Source: Bacteroidaceae bacterium
Lineage (GTDB): Bacteria > Bacteroidota > Bacteroidia > Bacteroidales > Bacteroidaceae
NCBI GenBank assembly: GCA_017442185.1
Contig: JAFSAT010000016.1
Coordinates: 1-39,189, forward strand
Direction: 5' to 3'
Length of the DNA stretch: 39,189 bases
The notes under the pieces were generated by a model, which had not been told where the DNA came from, searched no databases, and saw only the letters and a program-made list of their open reading frames with translations. Position 1 is the stretch's first letter, and the number at the start of each line of letters is the position of its first letter. Shown piece by piece: positions 1 to 8,537 of this stretch. The position numbers and the translations under genes were made by a program.

Positions 1-49
1 AATAATAAAGCAAGCTTTATTCTATTTCGCTCGTTTGTTGCTATCTTTG
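1..49 (+). repeat. Promoter-bearing direct repeat, copy 1
   Basis: This 49-base stretch is repeated without mismatch at 86-134, giving a period of 85. Each copy holds an 8-base inverted repeat (4-11 with 14-21, AATAAAGC / GCTTTATT, 2-base spacer) that can also fold as a 7-bp stem with a CAAG loop. Each copy ends in TATCTTTG (42-49), a perfect match to the Bacteroidetes -7 box TAnnTTTG. The window starts exactly at this copy, so the repeat may extend further to the left. Confidence 0.85.
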
Positions 50-85
50 AGATGAATCTCGAAGATAAGAAGGCACTCGCTGCAA

Positions 86-134
86 AATAATAAAGCAAGC
101 TTTATTCTATTTCGCTCGTTTGTTGCTATCTTTG
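86..134 (+). repeat. Promoter-bearing direct repeat, copy 2
   Basis: Second perfect copy of the 49-base repeat, lying directly upstream of the Nudix gene. It carries the same palindrome and the same terminal TATCTTTG. The 36 bases between the copies (50-85) are not part of the repeat. Confidence 0.85.
127..134 (+). promoter_or_regulatory. -7 promoter box for the Nudix gene
   Basis: TATCTTTG matches the Bacteroidetes -7 consensus TAnnTTTG. Transcription would start near 141, about 35 bases before the ATG at 175. No good -33 TTTG lies at the usual 19-21 base spacing, only a TTTA about 22 bases upstream, so activity is inferred. The palindrome in the same repeat lies over the -33 region and could be an operator. 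Confidence 0.55.
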
Positions 135-174
135 CCGATTAATTATCGAGAATGTTTTTTTGAATATTTTTAAT

Positions 175-714
175 ATGGAACACCCGCTTCATCTTTTCAG
201 ATTTTGTCCGCGCTGCGGAAGCAACGATTTTACCGAGAATGATTTTAAATCGAAACGTTGCGGGGCTTGTGGCTTTGTGTTATATTTCAATCCTCAATCG
301 GCAACTGTAGCTCTTATTGTGAACAAGAGGAATGAGCTTCTTGTGGCACGAAGAGCCAAGGAGCCTGCCAAGGGTACGCTGGATCTTCCCGGTGGCTTTG
401 CAGATTGCTTTGAGACGGGCGAAGAGGGAGTGGCACGCGAAGTACTTGAGGAGACAGGACTTGTGGTGACAGCAACAAAATACCTCTTCTCGCTGCCTAA
501 CATATATGTATACTCGGGATTTGAGGAGCACACTCTCGACCTTTTTTATTTGTGCACGGTGCAGGACGACACCTTACCGGCTGCGCATGATGATGTTGAA
601 GAATTACAGTGGATTCCGATAGATAAACTTAATGCTCGGGAATTCGGATTGCAATCCATACGTAAGGGAATTGAAATTTTTATGAAAGAATATTTAGAAA
701 CAAACAGATACTGA
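175..714 (+). CDS. Nudix hydrolase with N-terminal zinc ribbon
   Basis: A 179-aa protein. The N-terminus has two CxxC pairs (FCPRCGS and RCGACGF), a zinc-ribbon module as in NADH pyrophosphatase-like Nudix proteins. The Nudix box is complete: GFADCFE, seven residues, then REVLEETGL, with the glutamates needed to bind Mg2+. Such enzymes cleave nucleoside diphosphates linked to another group; the substrate here cannot be read from the sequence. I chose the ATG at 175 rather than the in-frame TTG at 160, because the TTG lies about 19 bases after the inferred transcription start and the ATG gives the natural N-terminus. The stop is four bases before the TPR gene, so the two are probably co-transcribed. 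Confidence 0.88.
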   Translation: MEHPLHLFRFCPRCGSNDFTENDFKSKRCGACGFVLYFNPQSATVALIVNKRNELLVARRAKEPAKGTLDLPGGFADCFETGEEGVAREVLEETGLVVTATKYLFSLPNIYVYSGFEEHTLDLFYLCTVQDDTLPAAHDDVEELQWIPIDKLNAREFGLQSIRKGIEIFMKEYLETNRY

Positions 715-718
715 CTAT

Positions 719-3718
719 ATGAAGAGAATTTTAACAATAATGCTGTTTGCCGGCACTTTATCATCGACAACTGCACAAACACGCATAAATGCCTGCGGCA
801 ATGAGTGGCTTATACAAGAGAGCCGCCGTCTGCATGCCGATAAAGAATTTCCCGGTGTTTTAAACATTCTGAGCCGCATAGAGCGCTCGGAGCTTAGTTT
901 GCAACAACTGCAAGAGGTTGATTATGCACTGGCGACCGCCACTTTTGAAATTAACCCGCTCGAGGGGCGGGCCATGATGTTGCAATACCTGTCGGACTAC
1001 CCCGAGAGCTCCAAGCGCGAGATTCTCGCGGCACTGATTGCCGAATCGTATTACTATTGCGACAACTACTCTCAGGCATGCAATTGGTTCGCCAAGAGCA
1101 ATTTTGAACGTCTCTCCCCGGACGAACGCGAAAAGGCGGAATTGTACTATGCACTCTCGCTGCAAGAGTGTGGCGAGAAGGAGAAAGCCACCAATATACT
1201 GAACAGCCTGAAGCTCACCGGTAAGCGCTATGCGAGCGATGCTGTCTTCCATTTGGCGGCCATTGATTATTACGACAATCGCCTGCAATCGGCATACCAA
1301 GGGTTCAAGTCTATCGAAATGGACGATAAATACCATCTTGAGGTGCCATACTATCTTGCCGGAATATATCTGAAAAATCAAGAATATGTTCGTGCCGAAA
1401 AGGTTGCAAGGCTTTTCCTTAGCCATAATGCCGATAAGAAACAGGGCGTAGCCATGAGACAGATTCTTGGTGGAGCGCTTTTTGGCAAAAGAGAATACAA
1501 CGAAGCTGTAAAACCGCTTAAAGAATACATTGAACAAAGCAACCGTCCGCAAAGAATTGCATACTACCAGTTGGCGATGAGCTATTTTGAGACAGGGCGC
1601 TTCCACGAGGCTGTACCTATGTTCGACAAATGTACTGATAACAGCAACGATATTCTTGCACAAAATTCATATCTCCATTTAGGCATCATACAACTGAAGC
1701 TAAACGACATAACAAAGGCACGCCTTGCATTTGAGCAGGCAGCTGCAATGAATCATGACAATCGTGTACGCGAAGAGGCACTCTACAACTATGCACTCTG
1801 CATACATCAAACACGATACTCTCCATTTGCCGAAAGTGTGAAGGTGTTTGAGCGTTTCTTGAATGAATATCCCGACTCTCCACACGCCGATAAAGTTGGG
1901 AGTTACCTTGTAGAGGTATATATGAACACACGCAATTACGATGTGGCACTGCAATCCATAAATAAGATAAAAAAGCCCACGACCGACATTCTTGGTGCCA
2001 AACAAAAGGTACTCTATCGCATGGGCGTACAAGCCTTCATTGACAACGACATGTCCGCTGCCATAGAATATATGAATCAATCACTGTCGTTGGCCCGATA
2101 CAACAGTGACACACATTGTGACGCATTATATTGGAGAGGCGAGGCTTACTATCGCATGAACAACTACAAGGCAGCAGCAAAAGACTACCGCGCAATGCTG
2201 TCGATGCGCAACAGCGCCGATGCACTATACAGCTTAGCCTACACACAATTTCAACAAAAAGATTTCGGTTCGGCAATAGGCACATTCAACAAATATCTGC
2301 AAAATACCGGAGCCGACAAAGCCACACAACGTGCCGACGCATACAACCGTCTGGGCGACTGCTATTTCTACAACCGCAACTATGTAACAGCCGACCAATT
2401 TTACAAAAAAGCAATAGAAACAGACAAACAGCATGGCGACTACGCCCTCTATCACTCGGCCGTGGTACAAGGACTTATGAGAGACTACACCGGAAAAGCA
2501 ACCACGTTGCAACACCTTATCGCACAACATCCGGGCAGCAGTTACACCGAACAAGCCCACTACGAGCTTGGCCGCTCATTTGTAGCACAAGAGAAAAACA
2601 ACGAAGCAGTCGAAATATACGGAACACTCATAAAGAGATACCCCAAAAGTTCATTTGCGCGTCGAGCAGCAGCCGAAACAGCCATGATATACAATCAGCA
2701 GGGTAACTATTCAAAAGCAATAGCCGCATACAAACAGATAATACGCAATTATCCCCACAGCGAAGAGGCACAAATTGCGGCACAAGACCTCAAAAACATC
2801 TATGTAGAGCAAGGCAAGATAGAGGAGTATGCGACATTTGCAGCCTCTACTCCCGGAATGAAAGCCATGGAGAGCAGCGAACGCGACACATTGACATATA
2901 CAGCCGCCGAACGCATATACAGCCGACAAAAATATGCCGAAGCACGCGACGCATTCAAAAACTATCTGAATGAATTTCCCGACGGCTCATTCACAATAGA
3001 CTGCCACTATTACCTCGGACTCATATTTTACAATCAAAAAGCATCTAACGACGCATTGGCACATTTTGAACAGGTAATGGCATTCCCGGGCAATAAATAT
3101 TGCGAAGATGCAATGGCTCTCTCATCCGAAATATATTACAAAGCCAACAATCATCGCAAAGCCCTCGACCTATACAAAAAGCTCATAAGCATTACCGACG
3201 ACGAAGAACGACGCAAAGCATGCCGGATGAACATGATGCGATGCGCCTATGCCATAGAAGAAAGCAACGATGTGATTGAGGCAGCAACAGCACTTCTCGC
3301 ATCGGACAACATCTCGCCGGAGTGGGAACGTGAAGCTCTTTACATGCGTGCCAAAGCCAACTTAAGCAACAAAGAAAATGAAAAGGCCGTCAAAGACCTT
3401 GCAAAACTTGCTCCGGACACACGCAGCAAACAGGGAGCCGAAGCAAAATATCTGCTGGCACAAATTTACTACAACCTCAAAGAATTCGACAAATGCGAAA
3501 AAGAGATACTCAACTATATAGAGGTGAGCACACCACACGCCTACTGGCTTGCTCGCAGTTTTGTGCTGCTCGCCGACCTTTATATGACACAGGAACGCAA
3601 TATGGAGGCAAAGCAGTATCTTCTTTCGCTTCATAATAATTACAGCGGAAACGACGATATTGCAAGCATGATAAAAGAGCGTCTGACAAAATTAACAGAC
3701 AACAATCAACAACAATAA
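719..3718 (+). CDS. Large periplasmic tetratricopeptide-repeat protein
   Basis: A 999-aa protein with a Sec signal peptide (MKRILTIMLFAGTLSSTTAQ, likely cut after the AQ). The remainder is made almost entirely of helical TPR-like repeats with the usual pattern of small residues, Y/F and A-x-x-x-F/Y (for example AYNRLGDCYFYNRNYVTADQ and YYLGLIFYNQKASNDALAHF), many followed by an YPxS turn typical of Sel1/YbgF-like TPRs. No enzymatic motif was seen. It would act as a periplasmic or outer-membrane-associated scaffold. It is translated four bases after the Nudix gene, and a plug-less beta-barrel protein follows 53 bases later. That pairing resembles TPR/beta-barrel couples used in envelope export, but the function here is unknown. 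Confidence 0.85.
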   Translation: MKRILTIMLFAGTLSSTTAQTRINACGNEWLIQESRRLHADKEFPGVLNILSRIERSELSLQQLQEVDYALATATFEINPLEGRAMMLQYLSDYPESSKREILAALIAESYYYCDNYSQACNWFAKSNFERLSPDEREKAELYYALSLQECGEKEKATNILNSLKLTGKRYASDAVFHLAAIDYYDNRLQSAYQGFKSIEMDDKYHLEVPYYLAGIYLKNQEYVRAEKVARLFLSHNADKKQGVAMRQILGGALFGKREYNEAVKPLKEYIEQSNRPQRIAYYQLAMSYFETGRFHEAVPMFDKCTDNSNDILAQNSYLHLGIIQLKLNDITKARLAFEQAAAMNHDNRVREEALYNYALCIHQTRYSPFAESVKVFERFLNEYPDSPHADKVGSYLVEVYMNTRNYDVALQSINKIKKPTTDILGAKQKVLYRMGVQAFIDNDMSAAIEYMNQSLSLARYNSDTHCDALYWRGEAYYRMNNYKAAAKDYRAMLSMRNSADALYSLAYTQFQQKDFGSAIGTFNKYLQNTGADKATQRADAYNRLGDCYFYNRNYVTADQFYKKAIETDKQHGDYALYHSAVVQGLMRDYTGKATTLQHLIAQHPGSSYTEQAHYELGRSFVAQEKNNEAVEIYGTLIKRYPKSSFARRAAAETAMIYNQQGNYSKAIAAYKQIIRNYPHSEEAQIAAQDLKNIYVEQGKIEEYATFAASTPGMKAMESSERDTLTYTAAERIYSRQKYAEARDAFKNYLNEFPDGSFTIDCHYYLGLIFYNQKASNDALAHFEQVMAFPGNKYCEDAMALSSEIYYKANNHRKALDLYKKLISITDDEERRKACRMNMMRCAYAIEESNDVIEAATALLASDNISPEWEREALYMRAKANLSNKENEKAVKDLAKLAPDTRSKQGAEAKYLLAQIYYNLKEFDKCEKEILNYIEVSTPHAYWLARSFVLLADLYMTQERNMEAKQYLLSLHNNYSGNDDIASMIKERLTKLTDNNQQQ

Positions 3719-3771
3719 TAAAAGCAGAAACATCAACATTTGCATTAAACAATAGAATATACACAAGATAT

Positions 3772-5409
3772 ATGAAAAGATATACAGCATTATCGGTACT
3801 ATTAATGATAATAAGCAACGTATACTCACAGCAAGATACGTTGAACGCCATCATACAGGTTGAGAACGACTACACACCGGTGGTGACAAAAGCCGCCAAA
3901 CAAAATCATACCCCGCAAATAGAGATTACGCAACACTCAACACCGCTCGACATAATCTTCTCGCAAGAATCACAACCTTTTAAAAGATTCGTCAGTGAGC
4001 GTAATGTAAAAGATGTGCTGCCGCAGCAAGAGAAACGTAATCCGGGATATGCACGCTTTGGGTATGGGAACGACAATAATATAGACGCTGCATTGTCGTA
4101 CCGACGCAACATAGGCAAAAACGACAAAATAGAATTTATCGGAACGTTAAACGGTTTCAACACAAAAATGGCTACTCCCTATGGAGATGCCAAAAGACGC
4201 TTCTACAACACATGGGCCGAAGCAACATACGCACACTCCTTCGAGAAACTGACACTTGGTGCCGACATAAACTTTGTAAACAGAGCATTCAACTACACAC
4301 CTGCAATCATGATGCAGGCCGCGACCAACAAACAAACATATAACAACTTTGGAATAAAACTAAAAGCACTCTCACACAATACAGGGCCATTCTCATATAA
4401 AGCAACATTGGGATATCAAGTACACACACAAAAATATTCGGCCGGAGAGAATGACAAAGTGTCAGAAAATCATTTTTCGGCAGACGGAACACTGTGTTAC
4501 GAACTTACACACGAACTGATACGAAACATAGCTGCCGACATTGCATTTGACGCTTTCACATACGGCGGCGCCGCAAAAAACAACATCGACAGATACAGCA
4601 ATTACGCTTCGGTGCGCATAAACCCCTATGCAAACTACAATGATGGAAAAAGAAAAATACGAGTAGGATTTCATGCGGACATTCTAACCGCCAATGGGAG
4701 TTTCCTTGCCCTTGCCCCCGACATTGCCATTGAGAGCAAAATAAAAGAAAACATTGTAATATATGCCAACGTCGACGGAGGACGCACACTCAACACATTC
4801 GAGAGGATTGAACAACTGTCACCTTACCAATGTTATATCCCCGGCAACGAACAGTATACCGCCACATACACAATAGCAGATGTCACAGCAGGCACAAGAA
4901 TCTCATTTGAACCATTTCATATAGATTTGTACGCAGGATATTCATACACAAAGGACGAAATGATGCCTTACGTCTCCGAAGAGAAAATTCTGCACACATC
5001 GTTCACTCAAAGCACCGCACGCAATCTTTATATCGGCACACGAATGGGATACGATTTTGGCGGATGGCTGAAATTTGCAACCGGAGCACGATACGACCAT
5101 CAAAAATGCTCGGGCAGCAACACACTTCTACTCTACAAGCCAATGTTTACACTTGACATAGACACCGAAGCCCATCTGTACGACGGACTATACGCAAACA
5201 TTGGATATAAATTCACCGGCTACACAAAAGTCAAAAATACACGTTTAAAAGAAGCTAACATTCTTAATGCAAGACTGAACTACAAATTGTATGATAAGAT
5301 AGGAATATTTGCCGAAGGAAACAACTTATTGGACAGTGAACACGAAGAGTATCCCGGATATATTGCACAAGGACGAAACTTTATAGCCGGACTAAGCATT
5401 AACTTCTGA
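3772..5409 (+). CDS. Plug-less outer-membrane beta-barrel protein (TonB-receptor-like barrel)
   Basis: A 545-aa protein with a signal peptide (MKRYTALSVLLMIISNVYSQ). After a short proline-containing segment with the motif VENDYTPVV, the rest consists of alternating amphipathic strands rich in Y, G and N, ending in a terminal Phe (AGLSINF) as outer-membrane barrels do. The end (AEGNNLLDSEHEEYPGYIAQ) resembles the last strands of TonB-dependent receptors. No CarboxypepD domain, TonB box or plug motif was seen, and the length is too short for a full receptor. It is therefore probably a channel or a docking barrel rather than a normal TonB transporter. It sits behind the TPR gene with no clear promoter between. 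Confidence 0.75.
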   Translation: MKRYTALSVLLMIISNVYSQQDTLNAIIQVENDYTPVVTKAAKQNHTPQIEITQHSTPLDIIFSQESQPFKRFVSERNVKDVLPQQEKRNPGYARFGYGNDNNIDAALSYRRNIGKNDKIEFIGTLNGFNTKMATPYGDAKRRFYNTWAEATYAHSFEKLTLGADINFVNRAFNYTPAIMMQAATNKQTYNNFGIKLKALSHNTGPFSYKATLGYQVHTQKYSAGENDKVSENHFSADGTLCYELTHELIRNIAADIAFDAFTYGGAAKNNIDRYSNYASVRINPYANYNDGKRKIRVGFHADILTANGSFLALAPDIAIESKIKENIVIYANVDGGRTLNTFERIEQLSPYQCYIPGNEQYTATYTIADVTAGTRISFEPFHIDLYAGYSYTKDEMMPYVSEEKILHTSFTQSTARNLYIGTRMGYDFGGWLKFATGARYDHQKCSGSNTLLLYKPMFTLDIDTEAHLYDGLYANIGYKFTGYTKVKNTRLKEANILNARLNYKLYDKIGIFAEGNNLLDSEHEEYPGYIAQGRNFIAGLSINF

Positions 5410-5497
5410 TTGCAACAAAACAGACCATAGAAACAGCTCTGATATATATAGTTGAATTTTTAGGGAGCAAAAAAAACAGAATGTTTTAAACAAATTC

Positions 5498-5517
5498 TAA
5501 AATAATATATTATTTTA
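5498..5517. repeat. AT-only 20-bp perfect palindrome upstream of topA
   Basis: Two 10-base arms meet without a spacer (5498-5507 and 5508-5517). It lies in the 203-base gap between the beta-barrel gene and topA, about 70 bases before the topA -7 box. No poly-T tract follows, so it looks more like a protein-binding site or a chance AT palindrome than a terminator. Confidence 0.4.
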
Positions 5518-5586
5518 AAGTGGTAATACAGAAAACAACCCTGTAATTTTTTACAAAAATAGATTCTAAGATACAGGAAACTTTCA

Positions 5587-5594
5587 TACATTTG
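5587..5594 (+). promoter_or_regulatory. -7 promoter box for topA
   Basis: TACATTTG is a perfect TAnnTTTG box. A weak -33 match (TTCT, 5564-5567) lies 19 bases upstream. The predicted transcription start (near 5600) lies just before the ATG at 5613, which rules out the upstream in-frame TTG at 5592. Confidence 0.65.
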
Positions 5595-5612
5595 CCGCAA
5601 ATTAAAAAACGT

Positions 5613-7955
5613 ATGCATAAGAATTTAGTAATAGTCGAGTCACCGGCCAAGGCAAAAACAATAGAAAAATTCCTTGGAAAAGAGTACAAAGTGATGTCGA
5701 GCTACGGACATATCTGCGACCTTAAGAAGAAAGAGTTCAGCATAGACACCGACACCTTTGAACCCGAGTATGAAATACCGGCCGAAAAAGAAAAGTTGGT
5801 GGCAACACTGCGCAGCGAAGCAAAAAAAGCAGACACTGTTTGGTTGGCATCCGATGAAGACCGCGAAGGAGAAGCCATAAGCTGGCATCTGTTTACCGTG
5901 CTCGGACTGACACCCGAGAAAACCAAGCGCATCGTATTTCACGAAATAACAAAAAGCGCAATTCTAAACGCAATAGAGAATCCACGCGACATAAACACAA
6001 ATCTTGTATACGCACAACAGGCCCGCCGAGTGCTCGACCGCGTGGTAGGCTTCAAGCTATCACCGGTATTGTGGCGAAAAGTAAAACCCGCACTATCGGC
6101 AGGACGTGTACAGTCGGTAACAGTGCGTCTGATTGTAGAACGCGAACGCGAGATAAACAACTTTGTAAGCGAATCGGGTTACAAAATAACAGCACTCTTT
6201 GAACTGCCCGAAAAACAGGGCACCGTATCACAACTGCAAGCAGAACTTCCGAGACGCTTCAAGACACGCGACGAGGCCGAGAAGTTCCTACAATCGTGCA
6301 TAAATTCAAAGTTCGTAATCGACGATGTCAGCACCAAGCCCTTGAAAAAGAGCCCGGCAGCACCCTTCACGACATCCACCCTGCAACAAGAAGCCGCACG
6401 CAAACTGCATTTCACCGTATCACAAACAATGATGATAGCGCAACGCCTCTACGAATCGGGTTACATCACATACATGCGTACCGACTCGGTGAACCTATCG
6501 TCGCTATGTTTAAATTCTTGCAAAAAGGTAATATCAGAGACCTACGGCGATAAATACGTAAAAATACGCAAATACACAACAAGCTCAAAAGGCGCACAAG
6601 AAGCACACGAAGCCATACGTCCCACATACATGGAGAACAGCAATATAGAAGGCAGCGTGCCCGAAAAACGTCTGTATGAGCTAATATGGAAACGAACGAT
6701 AGCCTCGCAAATGGCAGATGCTCAGGTTGAAAAAACCACCGTAAACATATCCATAAGCGGACACGAGGAGACATTTGTGGCAACAGGCGAAGTCACTGTG
6801 TTCGATGGTTTTCTTCACGTATATAAAGAATCGACCGACGACGAGAATAATCTCGACACAGCCATACTTCCGGCAGTAAACAAAGGAGACACACTCGAAA
6901 CAGTGGAAATTACAGCAACAGAGCGATTCACACAACATCCGCCACGTTACACCGAGGCAAGCCTTGTACGTAAGCTCGAAGAATTAGGCATAGGACGACC
7001 ATCGACCTACGCCCCCACCATAAGCACAATACAGCAACGAGAATATGTAGAAAAAGGCAACAAGTCGGGAACCACACGCACCTACGACATTATCACCCTG
7101 AGCAATGGAAAGATTGTTTCAAGAGAGGGCAAAGAGACCGTAGGAAGCGAAAAGTCCAAACTGATACCCACAGACATAGGCATAGTAGTAAACGATTTTC
7201 TACAAGAGAACTTCCCCGAAATAATGGATTACAATTTCACCGCCACGGTAGAGAAAGATTTTGACAACATTGCCGAGGGTAAGATGCAGTGGGTGCTGCC
7301 CATAAAAGATTTCTACACAGAATTTCATCCGCAGATAGAAAAAATAATGCACACAAAAACCGAGCATAAAGTAGGAGAACGCATATTGGGTACCGACCCC
7401 GAGAGCGGAAAACCCGTATCGGTGAAAATCGGACGCTTCGGGCCGATAGTGCAGATAGGTTCGGCCAACGACGAAGAAAAGCCACGTTTCGCTCAAATGA
7501 AACCCGAACAGACACTTGAGACCATAACACTCGAAGAGGCACTGAAACTGTTCAGCCTGCCACGTACACTGGGAGAATTTGATGGAGAGACGGTCACAGT
7601 CGGTGCAGGCCGATTCGGACCATACATAAAGATAGGTGCAACATACGTCTCGCTTCCAAAGACCTATAACCCCCTTACCGTAAACATCGAAGAAGCAGAA
7701 GTACTCATAAAAGAAAAACGAAAAGCCGATTCCGAAAAAATAATAAAGACATTTGACGAAGAGCCGACCCTGCAAGTACTAAACGGACGATTCGGGCCAT
7801 ACATCTGCCACGAAAAGAAAAACTACAAACTACCCAAAAACGTCACCCCCTCGGAACTGACACTTGCAGAGTGTATGGAAATAATAAAAAAACAAGAAGA
7901 GAGCGGAAAGCCCGCAAGCAAAGGACGCAGAAACACCACAAAAAAACAAGCATGA
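5613..7955 (+). CDS. topA: DNA topoisomerase I (type IA)
   Basis: A 780-aa enzyme that relaxes negatively supercoiled DNA by cutting one strand and passing the other through. The N-terminal Toprim domain has ESPAKAKTIEKFLG and the acidic DEDREGEA motif. AGRVQSVTVRLIVERE follows, then the active-site tyrosine in YITYMRTDS (Tyr287 by this start). The C-terminus carries several topoisomerase C-terminal repeats (KIGRFGPIVQIG, GAGRFGPYIKIG, NGRFGPYICHE) in place of the four-cysteine zinc fingers of E. coli TopA, as is common in Bacteroidetes, and ends in a Lys/Arg-rich tail. Its TGA stop overlaps the aroK start by four bases, so translation is coupled. Confidence 0.97.
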   Translation: MHKNLVIVESPAKAKTIEKFLGKEYKVMSSYGHICDLKKKEFSIDTDTFEPEYEIPAEKEKLVATLRSEAKKADTVWLASDEDREGEAISWHLFTVLGLTPEKTKRIVFHEITKSAILNAIENPRDINTNLVYAQQARRVLDRVVGFKLSPVLWRKVKPALSAGRVQSVTVRLIVEREREINNFVSESGYKITALFELPEKQGTVSQLQAELPRRFKTRDEAEKFLQSCINSKFVIDDVSTKPLKKSPAAPFTTSTLQQEAARKLHFTVSQTMMIAQRLYESGYITYMRTDSVNLSSLCLNSCKKVISETYGDKYVKIRKYTTSSKGAQEAHEAIRPTYMENSNIEGSVPEKRLYELIWKRTIASQMADAQVEKTTVNISISGHEETFVATGEVTVFDGFLHVYKESTDDENNLDTAILPAVNKGDTLETVEITATERFTQHPPRYTEASLVRKLEELGIGRPSTYAPTISTIQQREYVEKGNKSGTTRTYDIITLSNGKIVSREGKETVGSEKSKLIPTDIGIVVNDFLQENFPEIMDYNFTATVEKDFDNIAEGKMQWVLPIKDFYTEFHPQIEKIMHTKTEHKVGERILGTDPESGKPVSVKIGRFGPIVQIGSANDEEKPRFAQMKPEQTLETITLEEALKLFSLPRTLGEFDGETVTVGAGRFGPYIKIGATYVSLPKTYNPLTVNIEEAEVLIKEKRKADSEKIIKTFDEEPTLQVLNGRFGPYICHEKKNYKLPKNVTPSELTLAECMEIIKKQEESGKPASKGRRNTTKKQA

Positions 7956-8479
7956 CGCGCATACTGCTGATAGGATATATGGGAGCAGGCAAAACCACAT
8001 TAGGACGTGCACTTGCCCAAGCATTAGACCTCCAATTCATCGACCTCGACCAATACATCGAGGAACGCTTCCGTAAAACAATATCACAAATATTTTCAGA
8101 AAAAGGCGAAGAAGAATTTCGCCTTATAGAACAGCGCATGCTGCACGAAGTTGCAGAATTTGAAAATGTTGTAATATCGACAGGCGGCGGCACACCCTGC
8201 TTTTTCGACAACATAGACTACATGAATGCACAAGGTCTCACAGTATATCTTCAAGTACCCCTTGAACGACTTTACACACGCCTGAGCATAGCACGCAACA
8301 AACGCCCGCTGATAAAAGACAAAAACGACGAAGAATTACGCCGCTTCATTGCAGAACAGACAGCCAAGCGACATCCCTATTACAGCAAAGCCACACACAC
8401 ATTTGCATCCGACAAATTAGAAGACAAAAGCCAGATAGCATTGTCGGTAGAAGCATTCCGACAGCAGTTCAATCTCTAA
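7952..8479 (+). CDS. aroK: Shikimate kinase
   Basis: A 175-aa enzyme that phosphorylates shikimate with ATP in the pathway to chorismate and aromatic amino acids. The Walker A motif is GYMGAGKTT near the N-terminus, followed by the shikimate-binding FIDLDQYIEE, the STGGGTP loop and the LID-region arginine in RNKRPL. The ATG at 7952 overlaps the topA stop (ATGA), and the resulting protein starts as shikimate kinases usually do. A longer reading from 7871 would add a basic tail that is merely topA read in another frame. Co-transcribed with topA. Confidence 0.96.
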   Translation: MTRILLIGYMGAGKTTLGRALAQALDLQFIDLDQYIEERFRKTISQIFSEKGEEEFRLIEQRMLHEVAEFENVVISTGGGTPCFFDNIDYMNAQGLTVYLQVPLERLYTRLSIARNKRPLIKDKNDEELRRFIAEQTAKRHPYYSKATHTFASDKLEDKSQIALSVEAFRQQFNL

Positions 8480-8537
8480 AGAATAAAACACAATATAACA
8501 AACACAATCAAAACCCTAACAAATAACATTCCGAGAC

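Noticed and set aside
52-90. Twelve-codon reading frame between the two 49-base repeats
   Set aside because: It begins only three bases after the first -7 box, so it would not be on that transcript with a leader, and it resembles nothing known.
860-1663. 267-aa open frame on the - strand
   Set aside because: Antisense to the TPR gene, no recognisable motif; the TPR frame is continuous and well supported.
7871-7951. N-terminal extension of shikimate kinase
   Set aside because: These 27 codons are the topA 3' end read in another frame; the ATG at 7952 overlaps the topA stop and gives the usual start.
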